DNA of 64,000 nucleotides from Caryophanales bacterium UBA6865 (GCA_002449265.1 DKCV01000028.1:25737-89736), one strand, 5' to 3'; shown: positions 10,101 through 17,962, numbered from the stretch's first letter. Notes: generated from the sequence alone by a model not told the origin. A program made the numbers and translations.

Positions 10101-10271
10101 GATGTCGCTTCAGGTACTACGATTAGTTATAAAGCGAGTGGATGGCGCGTTCTATTATCCGTAGTTACAGGCACTTTAGCATCATTTGCGATTGCAGGGA
10201 CGATTTGGGTGCTATATCGTTCACTTCACTATAAAAAGAATGAGGAAGTTAAGGATAATCCTCAGCAATGA
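7176..10271 (+). CDS. Glycoside hydrolase family 3, membrane-anchored, with swapped domain order
   Basis: A 1031-residue beta-glycosidase-type protein. An N-terminal hydrophobic segment (about residues 11-36) is followed by the alpha/beta-sandwich GH3 C-domain (about 80-300), then a fibronectin III-like domain (about 415-560), then the (beta/alpha)8 GH3 N-domain (about 690-960). This is the reverse of the usual GH3 order. The nucleophile is Asp907 in VLSDF. GPGMNTHRSPFAGRNFEYY and YIKHFALN are typical substrate-site segments. A second hydrophobic helix (about 988-1012) and a charged tail end the protein, so the enzyme is probably held at the cell surface at both ends. A second start at 7197 is possible. 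It is likely CcpA-repressed. Substrate (beta-glucosides or beta-xylosides) is unknown. Confidence 0.88.
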   Translation: MKKKKKRMSNRKFLILWVPFLVLATSAAITLETIIPGYATMLDTFAGRIYSPLGKGDIVKTPAKGTEGWNRRYYHQSFKTGNKGEGSLEAKLHAEKLVQEIAAEGMVLLKNDKDALPLKTKENKKIALFGRGSADPVYGGSGSGNVDTSNCITPYLGLKNAGFEVNEEIYQYFAKEAKNYPRQEIKMDDYEGSTFLIGEINPEYYPNSFQSRKEETALVFLSRCGGEGLDLSRDLKKDSKNKATQAIVNRKDEIGENAKKEIEHYQDNQHELQLSQEEKEMLEFTKKNFKQTIVVLNLSTTMEVHDLKNDEKIAGIIWAGSPGSTGFNALGKILSGEVNPSGKTPDIYASSFRDDPTFQNFATEGEHQYKDVKDIDAGRGKEAHFLHYEEGIYLGYRYYETRAKEDKDFKYLDAVTYPFGYGLSYTSFEKKIESSSSNEEEIKLSVSVKNVGQVAGKEAVQIYCSAPFTRGGIEKPHTVLVEFGKTKLLKPQESETLGFKIKTEDLASYDYNDKNKNGFKGYELEGGEYKITVKENSHDVSMDADNKALEFSVNLKARQIRRKTSDKNDVINQFDDVSAIFKKDQSGYAHLMSRADFKGSFPSSPTKEDTVASRIMVNGKSVLERLKPYKIENNELDKMPKMNAKNGLSIIDVRGLDYEDEKYEKLLDQLSEFDYAKSSQYLVNGAYNTPKMEHFGKPYTEDHDGPQGFSSLFGNKYKNFTAYMSEPILAATFNKELAKMMGTSIGEEALASNPIFSVWYGPGMNTHRSPFAGRNFEYYSEDGLLAGKIAANVISGAASKGLYAYIKHFALNGQETWRVSSLCTWVDEQAIREIYLKPFEIVVKEASTEVDFIKDNKGNHAKKKMNAATAVMSSFNRIGTTWAGGYKNLLTNVLREEWGFRGFVLSDFNLFDYMNCDQGVRAGTDMQLTWLKKMAMPIGKIGDGFLDTSSATARLALRKAYHNVFYTIANSNAMQDVASGTTISYKASGWRVLLSVVTGTLASFAIAGTIWVLYRSLHYKKNEEVKDNPQQ

Positions 10272-10303
10272 GTTTCTATTTTCTTCTCTTTAAGCAATAA
10301 AGA

Positions 10304-10336
10304 AAAACATGGGAGGAGAGGAGCCTTCCATGTTTT
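10304..10336 (+). terminator. Bidirectional terminator between the GH3 and MBL genes
   Basis: A 9-bp perfect stem, AAAACATGG/CCATGTTTT, with a 15-nt loop lies between two convergent genes. The T-rich 3' arm on either strand fits a bidirectional terminator. Confidence 0.7.
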
Positions 10337-10359
10337 AAAATTAGGAAGAAGGATACTTA

Positions 10360-11361
10360 TCAAAAGGAAAATGAAGTTTCTTCTCTAGTTTCTTTATTAT
10401 GGAAAATGACGGCTTTATGGAAGTGATTTTTTTGAATGAGCGCGCTCGCTTCTAAGACCGTTTGATGAACGTTGATTCTTTGAAAATAGACGTTTTTTCT
10501 TGTTTTCATTAAGTGACTTGAATAGCTTCCTTCATCGATCGTGCCCGTAAATACGAGATGGAAAGTGGAATAAGCATCAACGATATCTCGACTTGCTTTT
10601 TGCTCTAATTGGGGGTCAATAATTAGGAATACCGTCGCATTTGGAGTGGAATTTATAGGGATATTTTTCTTTAGGTAACTATTTTCTTCTTCCATGAAGA
10701 AAGTTGAATCTTTTATGAAATAAGGGAGATCAATCTTATTTAACAACGAAATAACTTCCATGTTTCTTCCATTTTTTGGAAGAGGAAGAATGATGTTTTC
10801 TTTTAAGGAAACGAGGAGTTTTAAGAAATCGTTGCGGTTAGTTTCCATGCTTTTTTCGCTTGAAGAGTAAGCTCCATCGACGATGGCTAAATCCGCTGTT
10901 AGATCCCGAATTTCATCGCAAGAGAAAACGCTATTCTCTAGATAATCACCCGTATATAAAATCGTTTTATCTTCCATTTCGATGAAGTAGCCATAGCTAC
11001 CAAAACAGTGCCCACTTCGGAAAGAGGCTACCGAGAGCCAATTCGATAGTTTCCTTTTTTCCTTAAAAGAAAGAAACGTAGGCACAATATCGTTATTTCC
11101 CATGCAGTCAAATGTCGGCTTTGATAAATAGATTTCGCCATGGAATCCACGTCGAATTAATTCTCTTATCGCTCCGGTATGATCAAGATGGGAATGAGAC
11201 AAAAATAAAGCATCGATGCTAGAAACATCAACTTTAGAAAAATCAGGGTATTCCCCTTTTTCGCCTAAGCCACAGTCTAATAAAATTTTATGATGGTCGC
11301 TTTGGAGCAAAAAAGAGTTTCGCCCATGTTCATTTATGCCACCTAGTGCGATAAATTTCAT
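10360..11361 (-). CDS. MBL-fold (beta-CASP-like) metallohydrolase in an ABC transporter operon
   Basis: A 333-residue cytoplasmic protein with the metallo-beta-lactamase signature HSHLDHTGA, a following SGHCFGSYG segment and TGD, so the metal site looks complete. The middle part inserts a Rossmann-like segment and the end resembles a shortened RNase J/beta-CASP tail, although the usual SGHA histidine motif is replaced by NVHQT. It is the last gene of a four-gene operon, overlapping the ABC ATPase gene by 4 nt (ATGA). Why an importer operon encodes it is unknown: it may process a nucleic acid or hydrolyse the imported ligand. PhnP-type phosphodiesterase is less likely because the metal motif differs. 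Confidence 0.65.
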   Translation of the reverse strand: MKFIALGGINEHGRNSFLLQSDHHKILLDCGLGEKGEYPDFSKVDVSSIDALFLSHSHLDHTGAIRELIRRGFHGEIYLSKPTFDCMGNNDIVPTFLSFKEKRKLSNWLSVASFRSGHCFGSYGYFIEMEDKTILYTGDYLENSVFSCDEIRDLTADLAIVDGAYSSSEKSMETNRNDFLKLLVSLKENIILPLPKNGRNMEVISLLNKIDLPYFIKDSTFFMEEENSYLKKNIPINSTPNATVFLIIDPQLEQKASRDIVDAYSTFHLVFTGTIDEGSYSSHLMKTRKNVYFQRINVHQTVLEASALIQKNHFHKAVIFHNKETREETSFSF

Positions 11362-12377
11362 TCGTGAACTTCCCTAATATTTGCTTCATCAAAATAGATT
11401 TGTAGCCTCGAAGCTACTTCGATTGGTTTACTTTCATAGAAATAAAAGAGGTTGCCTTTTTCGTTATTTGCTTCGATGAAATAATTCCCGCCTTTGCATT
11501 GAACGTGCTTTATTGTCACAGTCTCGTTCCGTTTCTTAATAGAACTTCTTAAAGAGATATCTTCGGGGCGTAAGAAATGGTTATCATCGAGAAAAGAAGC
11601 TTTTCCGATGAATTTGCTGACGAATTTGCTTTTTGGATGCCAATAGATTTCTTCAGGACTTCCTTGTTCCACGATTTTGCCTTTGTTCATGACGATGATT
11701 GAATCAGAAATCGACATGGCTTCTTCTTGGTCATGGGTAACAAAAATCGCTGTCATATGTAATGATTTAACAAGATTTCTGATTTCACTGCGCATCTCTT
11801 CGCGAAGCACTGCGTCTAGAGCGCTAAGCGGTTCATCGAACAAAATCAAAGAAGGGTCAATTGCAATTGCCCTAGCGATTGCGACTCTTTGTTTTTGCCC
11901 TCCGCTTAATTCACTTGGTAAACGGTTTGCAAAAGAATCCATACGCACCATTTTGAGGCACTCTAAGGCTTTTGTTTTGATTTTCTCTTTTCTCTCTTTA
12001 TTGCTTTTGAAGAAAGAAGTGGCTAATTCTTTAAAAGATAAAGCAGGGGTTTTATTGTCTAAGCCAAATTCTACGTTTTCTAGTACAGTCATATTTGGCC
12101 AAAGGGCGAAATCTTGGAAAACGAAGCCGATATTTCTTTTGATTGGTGCTTCATTGATTTGTTTTTCTTCATCAAAAACGACTTTATCGCCTAAAGTGAT
12201 GGAGCCAGTATCGCTATTTTCTAAGCCAGCGATAATTCGTAACAGCGTGGTTTTACCACATCCCGATAAGCCGAGTAAAGTAGTTAAGCTGCCACTAGCG
12301 ATATTGATGGACAAGTTTTCAAGCACCTTAGTTTTGTGATCGAAGGTTTTTGAGATATTGTTTATTTTTACTTCCAT
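11358..12377 (-). CDS. ABC importer ATPase (FbpC/PotA/PhnT type)
   Basis: A 339-residue ATPase with Walker A GLSGCGKTT, signature LSGGQKQ, Walker B LILFDEP, and the switch THDQEEA; the last 100 residues look like a TOBE domain, as in the iron, polyamine and 2-aminoethylphosphonate importers. It powers the permease encoded 2 nt upstream. The Walker B Asp and Glu are intact. The start codon is preceded by a GGAG-type site at the end of the permease gene. Confidence 0.88.
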   Translation of the reverse strand: MEVKINNISKTFDHKTKVLENLSINIASGSLTTLLGLSGCGKTTLLRIIAGLENSDTGSITLGDKVVFDEEKQINEAPIKRNIGFVFQDFALWPNMTVLENVEFGLDNKTPALSFKELATSFFKSNKERKEKIKTKALECLKMVRMDSFANRLPSELSGGQKQRVAIARAIAIDPSLILFDEPLSALDAVLREEMRSEIRNLVKSLHMTAIFVTHDQEEAMSISDSIIVMNKGKIVEQGSPEEIYWHPKSKFVSKFIGKASFLDDNHFLRPEDISLRSSIKKRNETVTIKHVQCKGGNYFIEANNEKGNLFYFYESKPIEVASRLQIYFDEANIREVHE

Positions 12378-12379
12378 GA

Positions 12380-14083
12380 TTATGCTCTCCTTTTTCTTTT
12401 GGTTGAGACGTATTCTAGGGGCAATAGTAACGCTAAGGTAATGGCGACTGAGACTACCGCTAGAGCCATCGCGGCTTGTTGATTCCCTTGTTCGAACTGC
12501 GAATCAATAAATAAGGAAATCGTGTAAAACGCCGGTGGTTGTAATAGTTTTGCTGTCACTAGTTCTCTTAGAGTCACAATTAAAGTCATGGCAAAACCAT
12601 AGAATGCACCTTTTAATGCCTGTGGGAATAGAATCCTTAAATCAATCCTTAATTCGCTTTTAGAATAAACTTCGCCTGCTTCTAAAAGCGAATTAGGCAT
12701 TTGAATCAAAGCATTTTTGATATAGGAAACCATGCCTGGTAAGAAAACGACGCTATACCCGATAATCAGCATCCAAAATGTTCGATAGACGGGGAAAAGC
12801 TTATAGATGGCGTTAAAAAACATAATCATGCCAATTCCTGTGACGATATTCGGAATCATTTGAGGGAGCATATCGATAAATTCAACGCCTCTACCTAAGA
12901 ATTTCTTTTTATTTTTATAGCTATAGAAAGCAAAGCAAAGCCCTAATACCAATACGATTAATGAAGAAATAATTCCGATTAAGAAAGAATTTCCAATCGC
13001 TTCAAAACCCGTTCCAAATCCAGAATCGTCACTAAAAGCGATTTGATAATTTTCGAATGTGAAATTGTTTGCCTCAGTAAGATTTTTGTAGAGAACTTTC
13101 TTAAAGGAAGATATCACGATGGTAAATAGGGGGATAAAAGCGGAGAAAAAGAAGATAATAAGTAAGAACAAGGAACCAATTATGGCGACGGCATAATTTT
13201 TTGAATAGCGGCCGTCACCTTCGTTTTTTAAGCTTACCGCTTTCTTGTTTGTGACAATCATTTGAAGTGCCCATAAAAGCATACAAATGAAAACAAGCAA
13301 AGAAGCTAAAGAAGCGGCAGTACCAAAATCAATCGGAGCAATTTGCATCTTATCGGTGATCATCGTCGTGAAGGTGGAAACTCCGATTTGTGGACCGAAT
13401 GTCGCAGGCGTTCCATATTCGCTTAGCGCTTTGACGAACACTAAGAATGCGCCAATCGCGAAATTTGGCAATAAAATAGGTGCATAAACTTTAAAGAATT
13501 TCTTAAAGTGGCTCTTTACATAGACTTCACTAGCGTCATCGATATTTTTTGGGAATGACAAAAATGCGTTTTTTAGCATGGTCATTAGGAATGGAGAAGT
13601 ATGCATAGACATAATCCATACCATACCAAAGAATGAATAAAAAGAAGTGGCTAATGGCTTTAAGGAAGGCAAATTTCTCCACAAAACCCCATTCCTTTGC
13701 ATGAAAAGCATCCAACCCATCGAATTGATGTAAGGAGGAACCATAAAAGGAATCATTAGCACTAAATCAAGCCACCAAAGCTTTCTTAGCCGTGTTTTTG
13801 CCAATAAATATGCTTCAGGGACAGCGATTAAAGTGGATAAAGCAGTGACGGAAAGTCCTAATAGAATTGAATTCCAGATTGCCTTTCCCGTTTCTTCATT
13901 AGAAAAGGCGTTTGCGTAATTAGAAAAGGTGAAAGACCCATCTACGCTCTCCAATGATTCGGAAAATACGGAAAAGATGGGACAAAGAATAAAAAAGGTC
14001 AAAAAAACGCAAATAAGGATACCCTTGGTAAGGTATCCTAATTTTTGGCGATTTTTGATGAATGATAATAGCCTCGTACTCAT
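12380..14083 (-). CDS. ABC importer permease, two fused permease domains (FbpB type)
   Basis: A 567-residue membrane protein of about 12 helices built from two consecutive binding-protein-dependent permease domains, as in FbpB/PhnV-like transporters. Both EAA loops are visible: one near ASEVYVKSHFKKFFKVYAP and one near EAGEVYSKSELRIDLR. The start codon overlaps the stop of the binding-protein gene by one base (TAATG), so the two are coupled. Because both halves are on one chain, no second permease gene is needed. The transported solute is not shown by the sequence; Fe(III), thiamine-like compounds or phosphonates are the usual ones for this family. Confidence 0.85.
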   Translation of the reverse strand: MSTRLLSFIKNRQKLGYLTKGILICVFLTFFILCPIFSVFSESLESVDGSFTFSNYANAFSNEETGKAIWNSILLGLSVTALSTLIAVPEAYLLAKTRLRKLWWLDLVLMIPFMVPPYINSMGWMLFMQRNGVLWRNLPSLKPLATSFYSFFGMVWIMSMHTSPFLMTMLKNAFLSFPKNIDDASEVYVKSHFKKFFKVYAPILLPNFAIGAFLVFVKALSEYGTPATFGPQIGVSTFTTMITDKMQIAPIDFGTAASLASLLVFICMLLWALQMIVTNKKAVSLKNEGDGRYSKNYAVAIIGSLFLLIIFFFSAFIPLFTIVISSFKKVLYKNLTEANNFTFENYQIAFSDDSGFGTGFEAIGNSFLIGIISSLIVLVLGLCFAFYSYKNKKKFLGRGVEFIDMLPQMIPNIVTGIGMIMFFNAIYKLFPVYRTFWMLIIGYSVVFLPGMVSYIKNALIQMPNSLLEAGEVYSKSELRIDLRILFPQALKGAFYGFAMTLIVTLRELVTAKLLQPPAFYTISLFIDSQFEQGNQQAAMALAVVSVAITLALLLPLEYVSTKRKRRA

Positions 14084-15147
14084 TATTTTTGGAGCAACTC
14101 AACGAATCTTTTCGCGATATCGGTTCCTTGACTTGCCATATTATCCCAATTGAGAGCTTTAAGTTGAGCGATGTCGTTATATCCTTGACGTGAACTGTCC
14201 GCATTAACGTCGGCTCTACCAGGGAGTAAATAGGCTTTGCTAACGAGTTTTTGGGCGTCTTCCGAGCAAAGATAATCCATGACTTTTTTCGCTGCATCAG
14301 TGTGCTTAGCGGTTCCCATAATCATAGCAGGACGCGCATTAACAACGGTTCCGCTTTTTGGATAATAAATGTCGATTGAATTTCCTTTTTTCTTATCAGA
14401 ATAAGCGTTGTAATCAACGCCGCCGACAAGGATATCGACGCTTCCGTTTTCAAGAGCGCTAAGCGCTGGCTTATTGCCGCCTCCATTTTTTAATCCAGCA
14501 GTGGCCCAACCTTGAAAATCAGCCCAGGCAGCTTCTCCTTTACTAGAAACGTAACCCGCTAAGAAATCCTTACAAGCGCCAGATTTTGTCGGATCAGGAA
14601 TCGACATTATTGCCGTTCCAGCCTCTTTTAAAGTAGCGTTGATTTTTGCCGAGTCAGAAAAGTCTGCCCAATCAAGTTTCTCGATTTCTTCTTTCTTCAC
14701 TTTATCGGTGTTATATAAAACGCCAACCGCAGAAGCACTTGTTCCCCAGATCTTGTTGCTGGAATGCTTGAATGGTTCGAGCAATTTGTCACCATCTTTT
14801 GGAGTATATTCCATCAAATCTAATTTCGATAGGGAATTAATTCCATCACTCCAAGAAGCAAGAATCAAAACATCGCAAACTGGGTTGCTCTTTTCAGCTT
14901 CAATTTTGGCAAGTAGTTCACCGGTTGTACCGGAAGTGACATTCATTTTGATGCCTTTATAAGATGCTTCGAATCCTTTTTTCAAATTGGTTTGTAAGCC
15001 AGCAGGAGAAGGCATATAAACATTGACTTCTGTGTCTACGCTCCCTCCATTTGGATTTTCTTCATTTCCATTATTCGCGTTACCGCAAGAAGACAAGGCT
15101 GCCATAAGAAGTAAGGCGAATCCTAATTTTAATTTCGTATGTTTCAT
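14083..15147 (-). CDS. ABC solute-binding lipoprotein (iron/phosphonate type)
   Basis: First gene of the importer operon, 354 residues. A lipoprotein signal ends in LSSC with Cys21 as the lipidated residue, followed by a Gly/Asn-rich linker. The mature part has the pattern of FbpA/FutA/PhnS-type periplasmic-binding proteins, including a GTTGELLAKI segment, a hinge at VGVLYN and the late RPAMIMG and AYLLPGR stretches. The clustered tyrosines of true iron binders are not obvious, so 2-aminoethylphosphonate or another anion is equally possible. It should sit on the outer face of the membrane and deliver ligand to the permease. Confidence 0.83.
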   Translation of the reverse strand: MKHTKLKLGFALLLMAALSSCGNANNGNEENPNGGSVDTEVNVYMPSPAGLQTNLKKGFEASYKGIKMNVTSGTTGELLAKIEAEKSNPVCDVLILASWSDGINSLSKLDLMEYTPKDGDKLLEPFKHSSNKIWGTSASAVGVLYNTDKVKKEEIEKLDWADFSDSAKINATLKEAGTAIMSIPDPTKSGACKDFLAGYVSSKGEAAWADFQGWATAGLKNGGGNKPALSALENGSVDILVGGVDYNAYSDKKKGNSIDIYYPKSGTVVNARPAMIMGTAKHTDAAKKVMDYLCSEDAQKLVSKAYLLPGRADVNADSSRQGYNDIAQLKALNWDNMASQGTDIAKRFVELLQK

Positions 15148-15323
15148 TCCTGTTTTTCCTCGGTGGTTATTCTACTTTCTAAACGCTTTAGCGGCTGTAA
15201 AGATTCCGTAAAGAATTGTAAGGGCGGTGTTAATCCTCCTTGTCCTAATTAAAGCGAATAACAATGATTGCGATTTTTGTCTATTTAAAAATTATAGTTT
15301 TCAATTTTCGTAATCTTTTTGTT

Positions 15324-15335
15324 CTTGCATACAAG
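15324..15335. promoter_or_regulatory. GntR-type operator, distal copy
   Basis: CTTGCATACAAG is a near-perfect palindrome matching the site at 15423. It lies midway between the divergent importer operon and eda, so it could affect either. The remainder of 15148-15323 is AT-rich with an orphan AGGAGG-like site (15235-15240, minus strand) but no convincing gene. Confidence 0.5.
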
Positions 15336-15422
15336 ATAGACTCTAAAAAAAGAATTGATAGAACCGATATTATTTGAAATTAACCTTTTGATAAACTCTT
15401 CTCAAAGGGAAAATATGGTGCT

Positions 15423-15452
15423 CTTGTATACAATAATCTAATTCTATATATT
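15423..15452 (+). promoter_or_regulatory. Promoter of eda-kdgK with an overlapping GntR operator
   Basis: The perfect palindrome TTGTATACAA (15424-15433) contains a -35 hexamer TTGTAT (15424-15429); 17 nt later is the -10 TATATT (15447-15452). A FadR-family regulator bound here would block polymerase. The regulator is most likely the GntR protein encoded at the end of the same operon. A hairpin (AGCGTT/AACGCT, 15461-15476) follows in the leader. Confidence 0.6.
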
Positions 15453-15505
15453 ATTGATAAAGCGTTAAAAAACGCTCCTGAATAATTCATAGGAGAATTA
15501 GGGTG

Positions 15506-16150
15506 ATGAAGAAATATGAAATCGAGAAAAAGCTCATCGACTGCGGTGTTGTTGCTGTGATTCGAGCAAATTCTATTGAAGAAGCAACTCGTTTAGCGGA
15601 TGCCGTAAGCAAAGGTGGAATCACGGGACTTGAAATTACTTTCACTGTGCCAGGTGCCGCCGATGTGATTAAAGCGCTAAGCGCGAAGGAAGACGCTAGT
15701 TATATCGTTGGAGCAGGAACGGTGCTTGACGCCGCTACGGCTCGCATCGCCATCTTAAACGGTGCCCAATTTATTGTCTCACCAGCTTTTGATAAAGAGA
15801 CTGCTGAACTATGCAATGTTTATCAAATCCCATATATGAGTGGCTGCTTTACCATTAATGAAATCATTGTTGCCTTAAAAGCGGGTGTAGACATTATTAA
15901 AGTTTTCCCAGGAAGTAATGCTTCTCCTAGCTACTTCAAGGCGGTCCATGGACCTCTCCCTCAAGCCAATTTGATGCCAACAGGTGGAGTTTCTCTAGAA
16001 AATGCCAAAGATTGGATTAAAGCGGGTGCTATTGCAATTGGTACGGGCGGTGATTTAACTTCCCCAGCCAAAACCGGGAATTACGAAGAAGTCACTCGTC
16101 GCGCAGAGACTTTTGTACGTCTAGTGAAAGAAGCTAGAGAAGGGAAATAA
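15506..16150 (+). CDS. eda: 2-dehydro-3-deoxyphosphogluconate (KDPG) aldolase
   Basis: A cytoplasmic class I aldolase of 214 residues that splits KDPG into pyruvate and glyceraldehyde-3-phosphate, the last step of glucuronate breakdown. The Schiff-base lysine is Lys132 in DIIKVFPG; the general acid/base Glu is in GLEITF; the phosphate-binding PTGGV and IGTGG segments are present. I prefer the ATG at 15506 with AGGAG 10 nt upstream; a GTG at 15503 is 7 nt from it and also possible. kdgK follows after 5 nt, placing both steps in one operon. Confidence 0.93.
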   Translation: MKKYEIEKKLIDCGVVAVIRANSIEEATRLADAVSKGGITGLEITFTVPGAADVIKALSAKEDASYIVGAGTVLDAATARIAILNGAQFIVSPAFDKETAELCNVYQIPYMSGCFTINEIIVALKAGVDIIKVFPGSNASPSYFKAVHGPLPQANLMPTGGVSLENAKDWIKAGAIAIGTGGDLTSPAKTGNYEEVTRRAETFVRLVKEAREGK

Positions 16151-16155
16151 CGAAA

Positions 16156-17172
16156 ATGAAATACGCAACTCTTGGAGAATTAATGCTCCGCTTAAGCACA
16201 CCAGGTTATTCTCGCTTTGTGCAAGCAAATAGTTTTGATGTCAATTATGGTGGAGGCGAAGCGAATGTCGCAGTCTCTTTAGCCAACATGGGCGAAGAAG
16301 CGATGTTCATCTCTAAATTCCCAAATAACGACATCGGTGATGCTGCCAGAAATTCGCTCCGTCAATTTGGCGTCGACACTTCTAATATTTTACGTGGTGG
16401 CGATAGACTCGGCATTTATTTCCTAGAGACTGGCGATTCCGTCCGTCCTTCCAAGGTTATTTATGACCGCGCTCATAGCGCTTTTAGTGAAGCAAAAGCG
16501 AGTGAATTCAATTTTAAGAAAATGCTTAAAGGCGTGAATTGGCTCCATATTACTGGCATCACTCCAGCGTTAGGGAAAAACGGGCAAGCCATTACCTTAA
16601 AGGCGCTTAAAGCCGCGAAAGAATTAGGGATTACCGTTTCTTTTGATTTAAATTACCGTGCGAAACTTTGGACAAAAGAAGAAGCCCAATCCGTCATGAT
16701 TCCCTATATGGAATACGTTGATTATGTGATTGGTAACGAAGAAGATGCCGAAGCTTGCTTAGGGTTTAAGAATAATAGCGATGTCGCAAAAGGAAAGATC
16801 AATGCTAGCGACTATGAATCGATGCTAAAGGCAATGTGTGAAAAATTCCATTTTAAAGGCGCGGCCGCTTCTTTGCGTGAATCTCATAGTGCAAACGATA
16901 ATGGTTGGAGCGGTGTTTTGTTCACGAATGGCAAATTCTATCAATCGAGTCACTATGAACTCCGCATCGTTGACCGCGTTGGTGGCGGTGATTCCTTTGC
17001 CGCCGGTTTAATATATGGTTTAACGCATTATGAAGATCCAATAGACGCAATTAATTTTGCTGTCGCTAATAGTGCCATCAAACACACTCTTCCTGGCGAT
17101 TATAACCACGCGACGAAAAAAGAAGTTGAATCCCTTATGGCTGGCAATACCACTGGGCGAGTTCAAAGATAA
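16156..17172 (+). CDS. kdgK: 2-dehydro-3-deoxygluconokinase (KDG kinase), PfkB family
   Basis: 338 residues. It phosphorylates KDG, the product of the UxuA step encoded at 26.9 kb, to KDPG for the aldolase encoded just upstream. The PfkB-family features are the N-terminal GELMLRL, the sugar-binding NYGGGEANVAVSLANMG and the anion-hole/catalytic DRVGGGDSFAAGL near the C-terminus with the catalytic Asp. Length is normal for the family (about 310-340). A strong hairpin with T-run follows immediately, before the regulator gene. Confidence 0.92.
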   Translation: MKYATLGELMLRLSTPGYSRFVQANSFDVNYGGGEANVAVSLANMGEEAMFISKFPNNDIGDAARNSLRQFGVDTSNILRGGDRLGIYFLETGDSVRPSKVIYDRAHSAFSEAKASEFNFKKMLKGVNWLHITGITPALGKNGQAITLKALKAAKELGITVSFDLNYRAKLWTKEEAQSVMIPYMEYVDYVIGNEEDAEACLGFKNNSDVAKGKINASDYESMLKAMCEKFHFKGAAASLRESHSANDNGWSGVLFTNGKFYQSSHYELRIVDRVGGGDSFAAGLIYGLTHYEDPIDAINFAVANSAIKHTLPGDYNHATKKEVESLMAGNTTGRVQR

Positions 17173-17180
17173 TTTCATGG

Positions 17181-17208
17181 GGGCCGCTATTTGACGGCCC
17201 TATTTTTT
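17181..17208 (+). terminator. Terminator/attenuator between kdgK and the GntR gene
   Basis: GGGCCG (17181-17186) pairs with CGGCCC (17195-17200), followed by TATTTTTT. The T-run ends directly at the ATG of the regulator gene, so only read-through transcripts can express it from the operon promoter. Confidence 0.75.
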
Positions 17209-17886
17209 ATGACCAAAGATATTGAAACAATTTATAAGACACTTCTAAATGAGATTATTTTGCTTAAGCTCAAACCAGGGGAACGCTTAAAAGAAGAAGA
17301 ATTATCGACTCGCTTTAAGGTATCTAGAACTCCAATTCGCGATGTGCTTAAAAAGCTTGAAGCGGATAAACTCATTGAAATACATTCTCAGGTTGGTACA
17401 TACGTAACCAAGATCGATCTAAGTGACATTAATGATATCATGTTCGTTCGCGCTTCTAGCGAAGCGAGCGTTTTACTCGATTTAATGAAGTCGATAACGC
17501 CTGGGGATATTGCTTCGCTTCGTTTGTTATTAGTTCACCAAAAAGAAACTTTGCTTGAACATGAACTCAGCGATGAGGAATTCGCGATTCGTTTTCATTC
17601 CTTCGATAATGAATTTCATGAAAGAATTTGGAATTTAGCGGGAAAACTTAGCACCTTAACTTTATTGAACCGTTCTTATCCCTATTTTGAGCGTTATCGT
17701 TTTTTGACCAATCTAAGAGACGAAAAAGAAGTGGAGAATCTCTACGAAATCCATTCAAAGATGGTCGATTTGCTAGAAAAACAAGACGAAAATGCCTTGC
17801 GCGCTTTAAGTGTTACGCATAATTATTCTGGTTTACACGGCATTAAAAAAGTCGAAGAACGGCATCCTGATTATTTTGTGAAGTAA
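17209..17886 (+). CDS. GntR-family regulator (FadR/UxuR-like)
   Basis: A 225-residue repressor-type protein: an N-terminal winged helix (about residues 5-70, with the recognition pattern EEELSTRFKVSRTPIRDVLKKL) and a helical FCD ligand domain with conserved His residues (FHSFDNEFH, EIHSKMVDL). Family members bind sugar acids such as KDPG, KDG or fructuronate. Its position after eda-kdgK and the palindromes upstream of eda suggest autoregulation. The ATG at 17209 abuts the terminator T-run and lacks a ribosome site; a TTG at 17191 has GGGGG 7 nt upstream and would add six residues. Confidence 0.85.
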   Translation: MTKDIETIYKTLLNEIILLKLKPGERLKEEELSTRFKVSRTPIRDVLKKLEADKLIEIHSQVGTYVTKIDLSDINDIMFVRASSEASVLLDLMKSITPGDIASLRLLLVHQKETLLEHELSDEEFAIRFHSFDNEFHERIWNLAGKLSTLTLLNRSYPYFERYRFLTNLRDEKEVENLYEIHSKMVDLLEKQDENALRALSVTHNYSGLHGIKKVEERHPDYFVK

Positions 17887-17944
17887 GTGGGGAAAGCCTA
17901 TCCGAATTGCAAATTCATCCGATGCAATTTCTTAGCGGGACTCT

Positions 17945-17962
17945 ACCTTTACTTTTAAAGGT
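17945..17962 (+). terminator. Weak hairpin after the GntR gene
   Basis: ACCTTTA/TAAAGGT with a 4-nt loop, followed by a poor T-run. It is the only structured element I see in the gene-free stretch 17887-18184, which otherwise contains AT-rich sequence and presumably the nitroreductase promoter. Confidence 0.35.

Noticed and set aside
10360..11361. PhnP (cyclic phosphate phosphodiesterase) as the identity of the MBL protein
   Set aside because: The metal motif HSHLDHTGA and the inserted middle region are of RNase J/beta-CASP style rather than PhnP.
11677..12339. A 220-codon open frame on the plus strand
   Set aside because: It lies wholly antisense to the ABC ATPase gene, whose motifs are unmistakable, and shows no domain of its own.
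15175..15240. Strong AGGAGG site and possible 20-codon leader peptide upstream of the binding-protein gene
   Set aside because: No ATG, GTG or TTG stands at the right distance, so a peptide would need an ATT start.
17907..17927. TTGCAA and ATGCAA boxes after the GntR gene
   Set aside because: They resemble the AraC boxes but their centres are 15 bp apart, not 22, and no promoter is seen at the right place.
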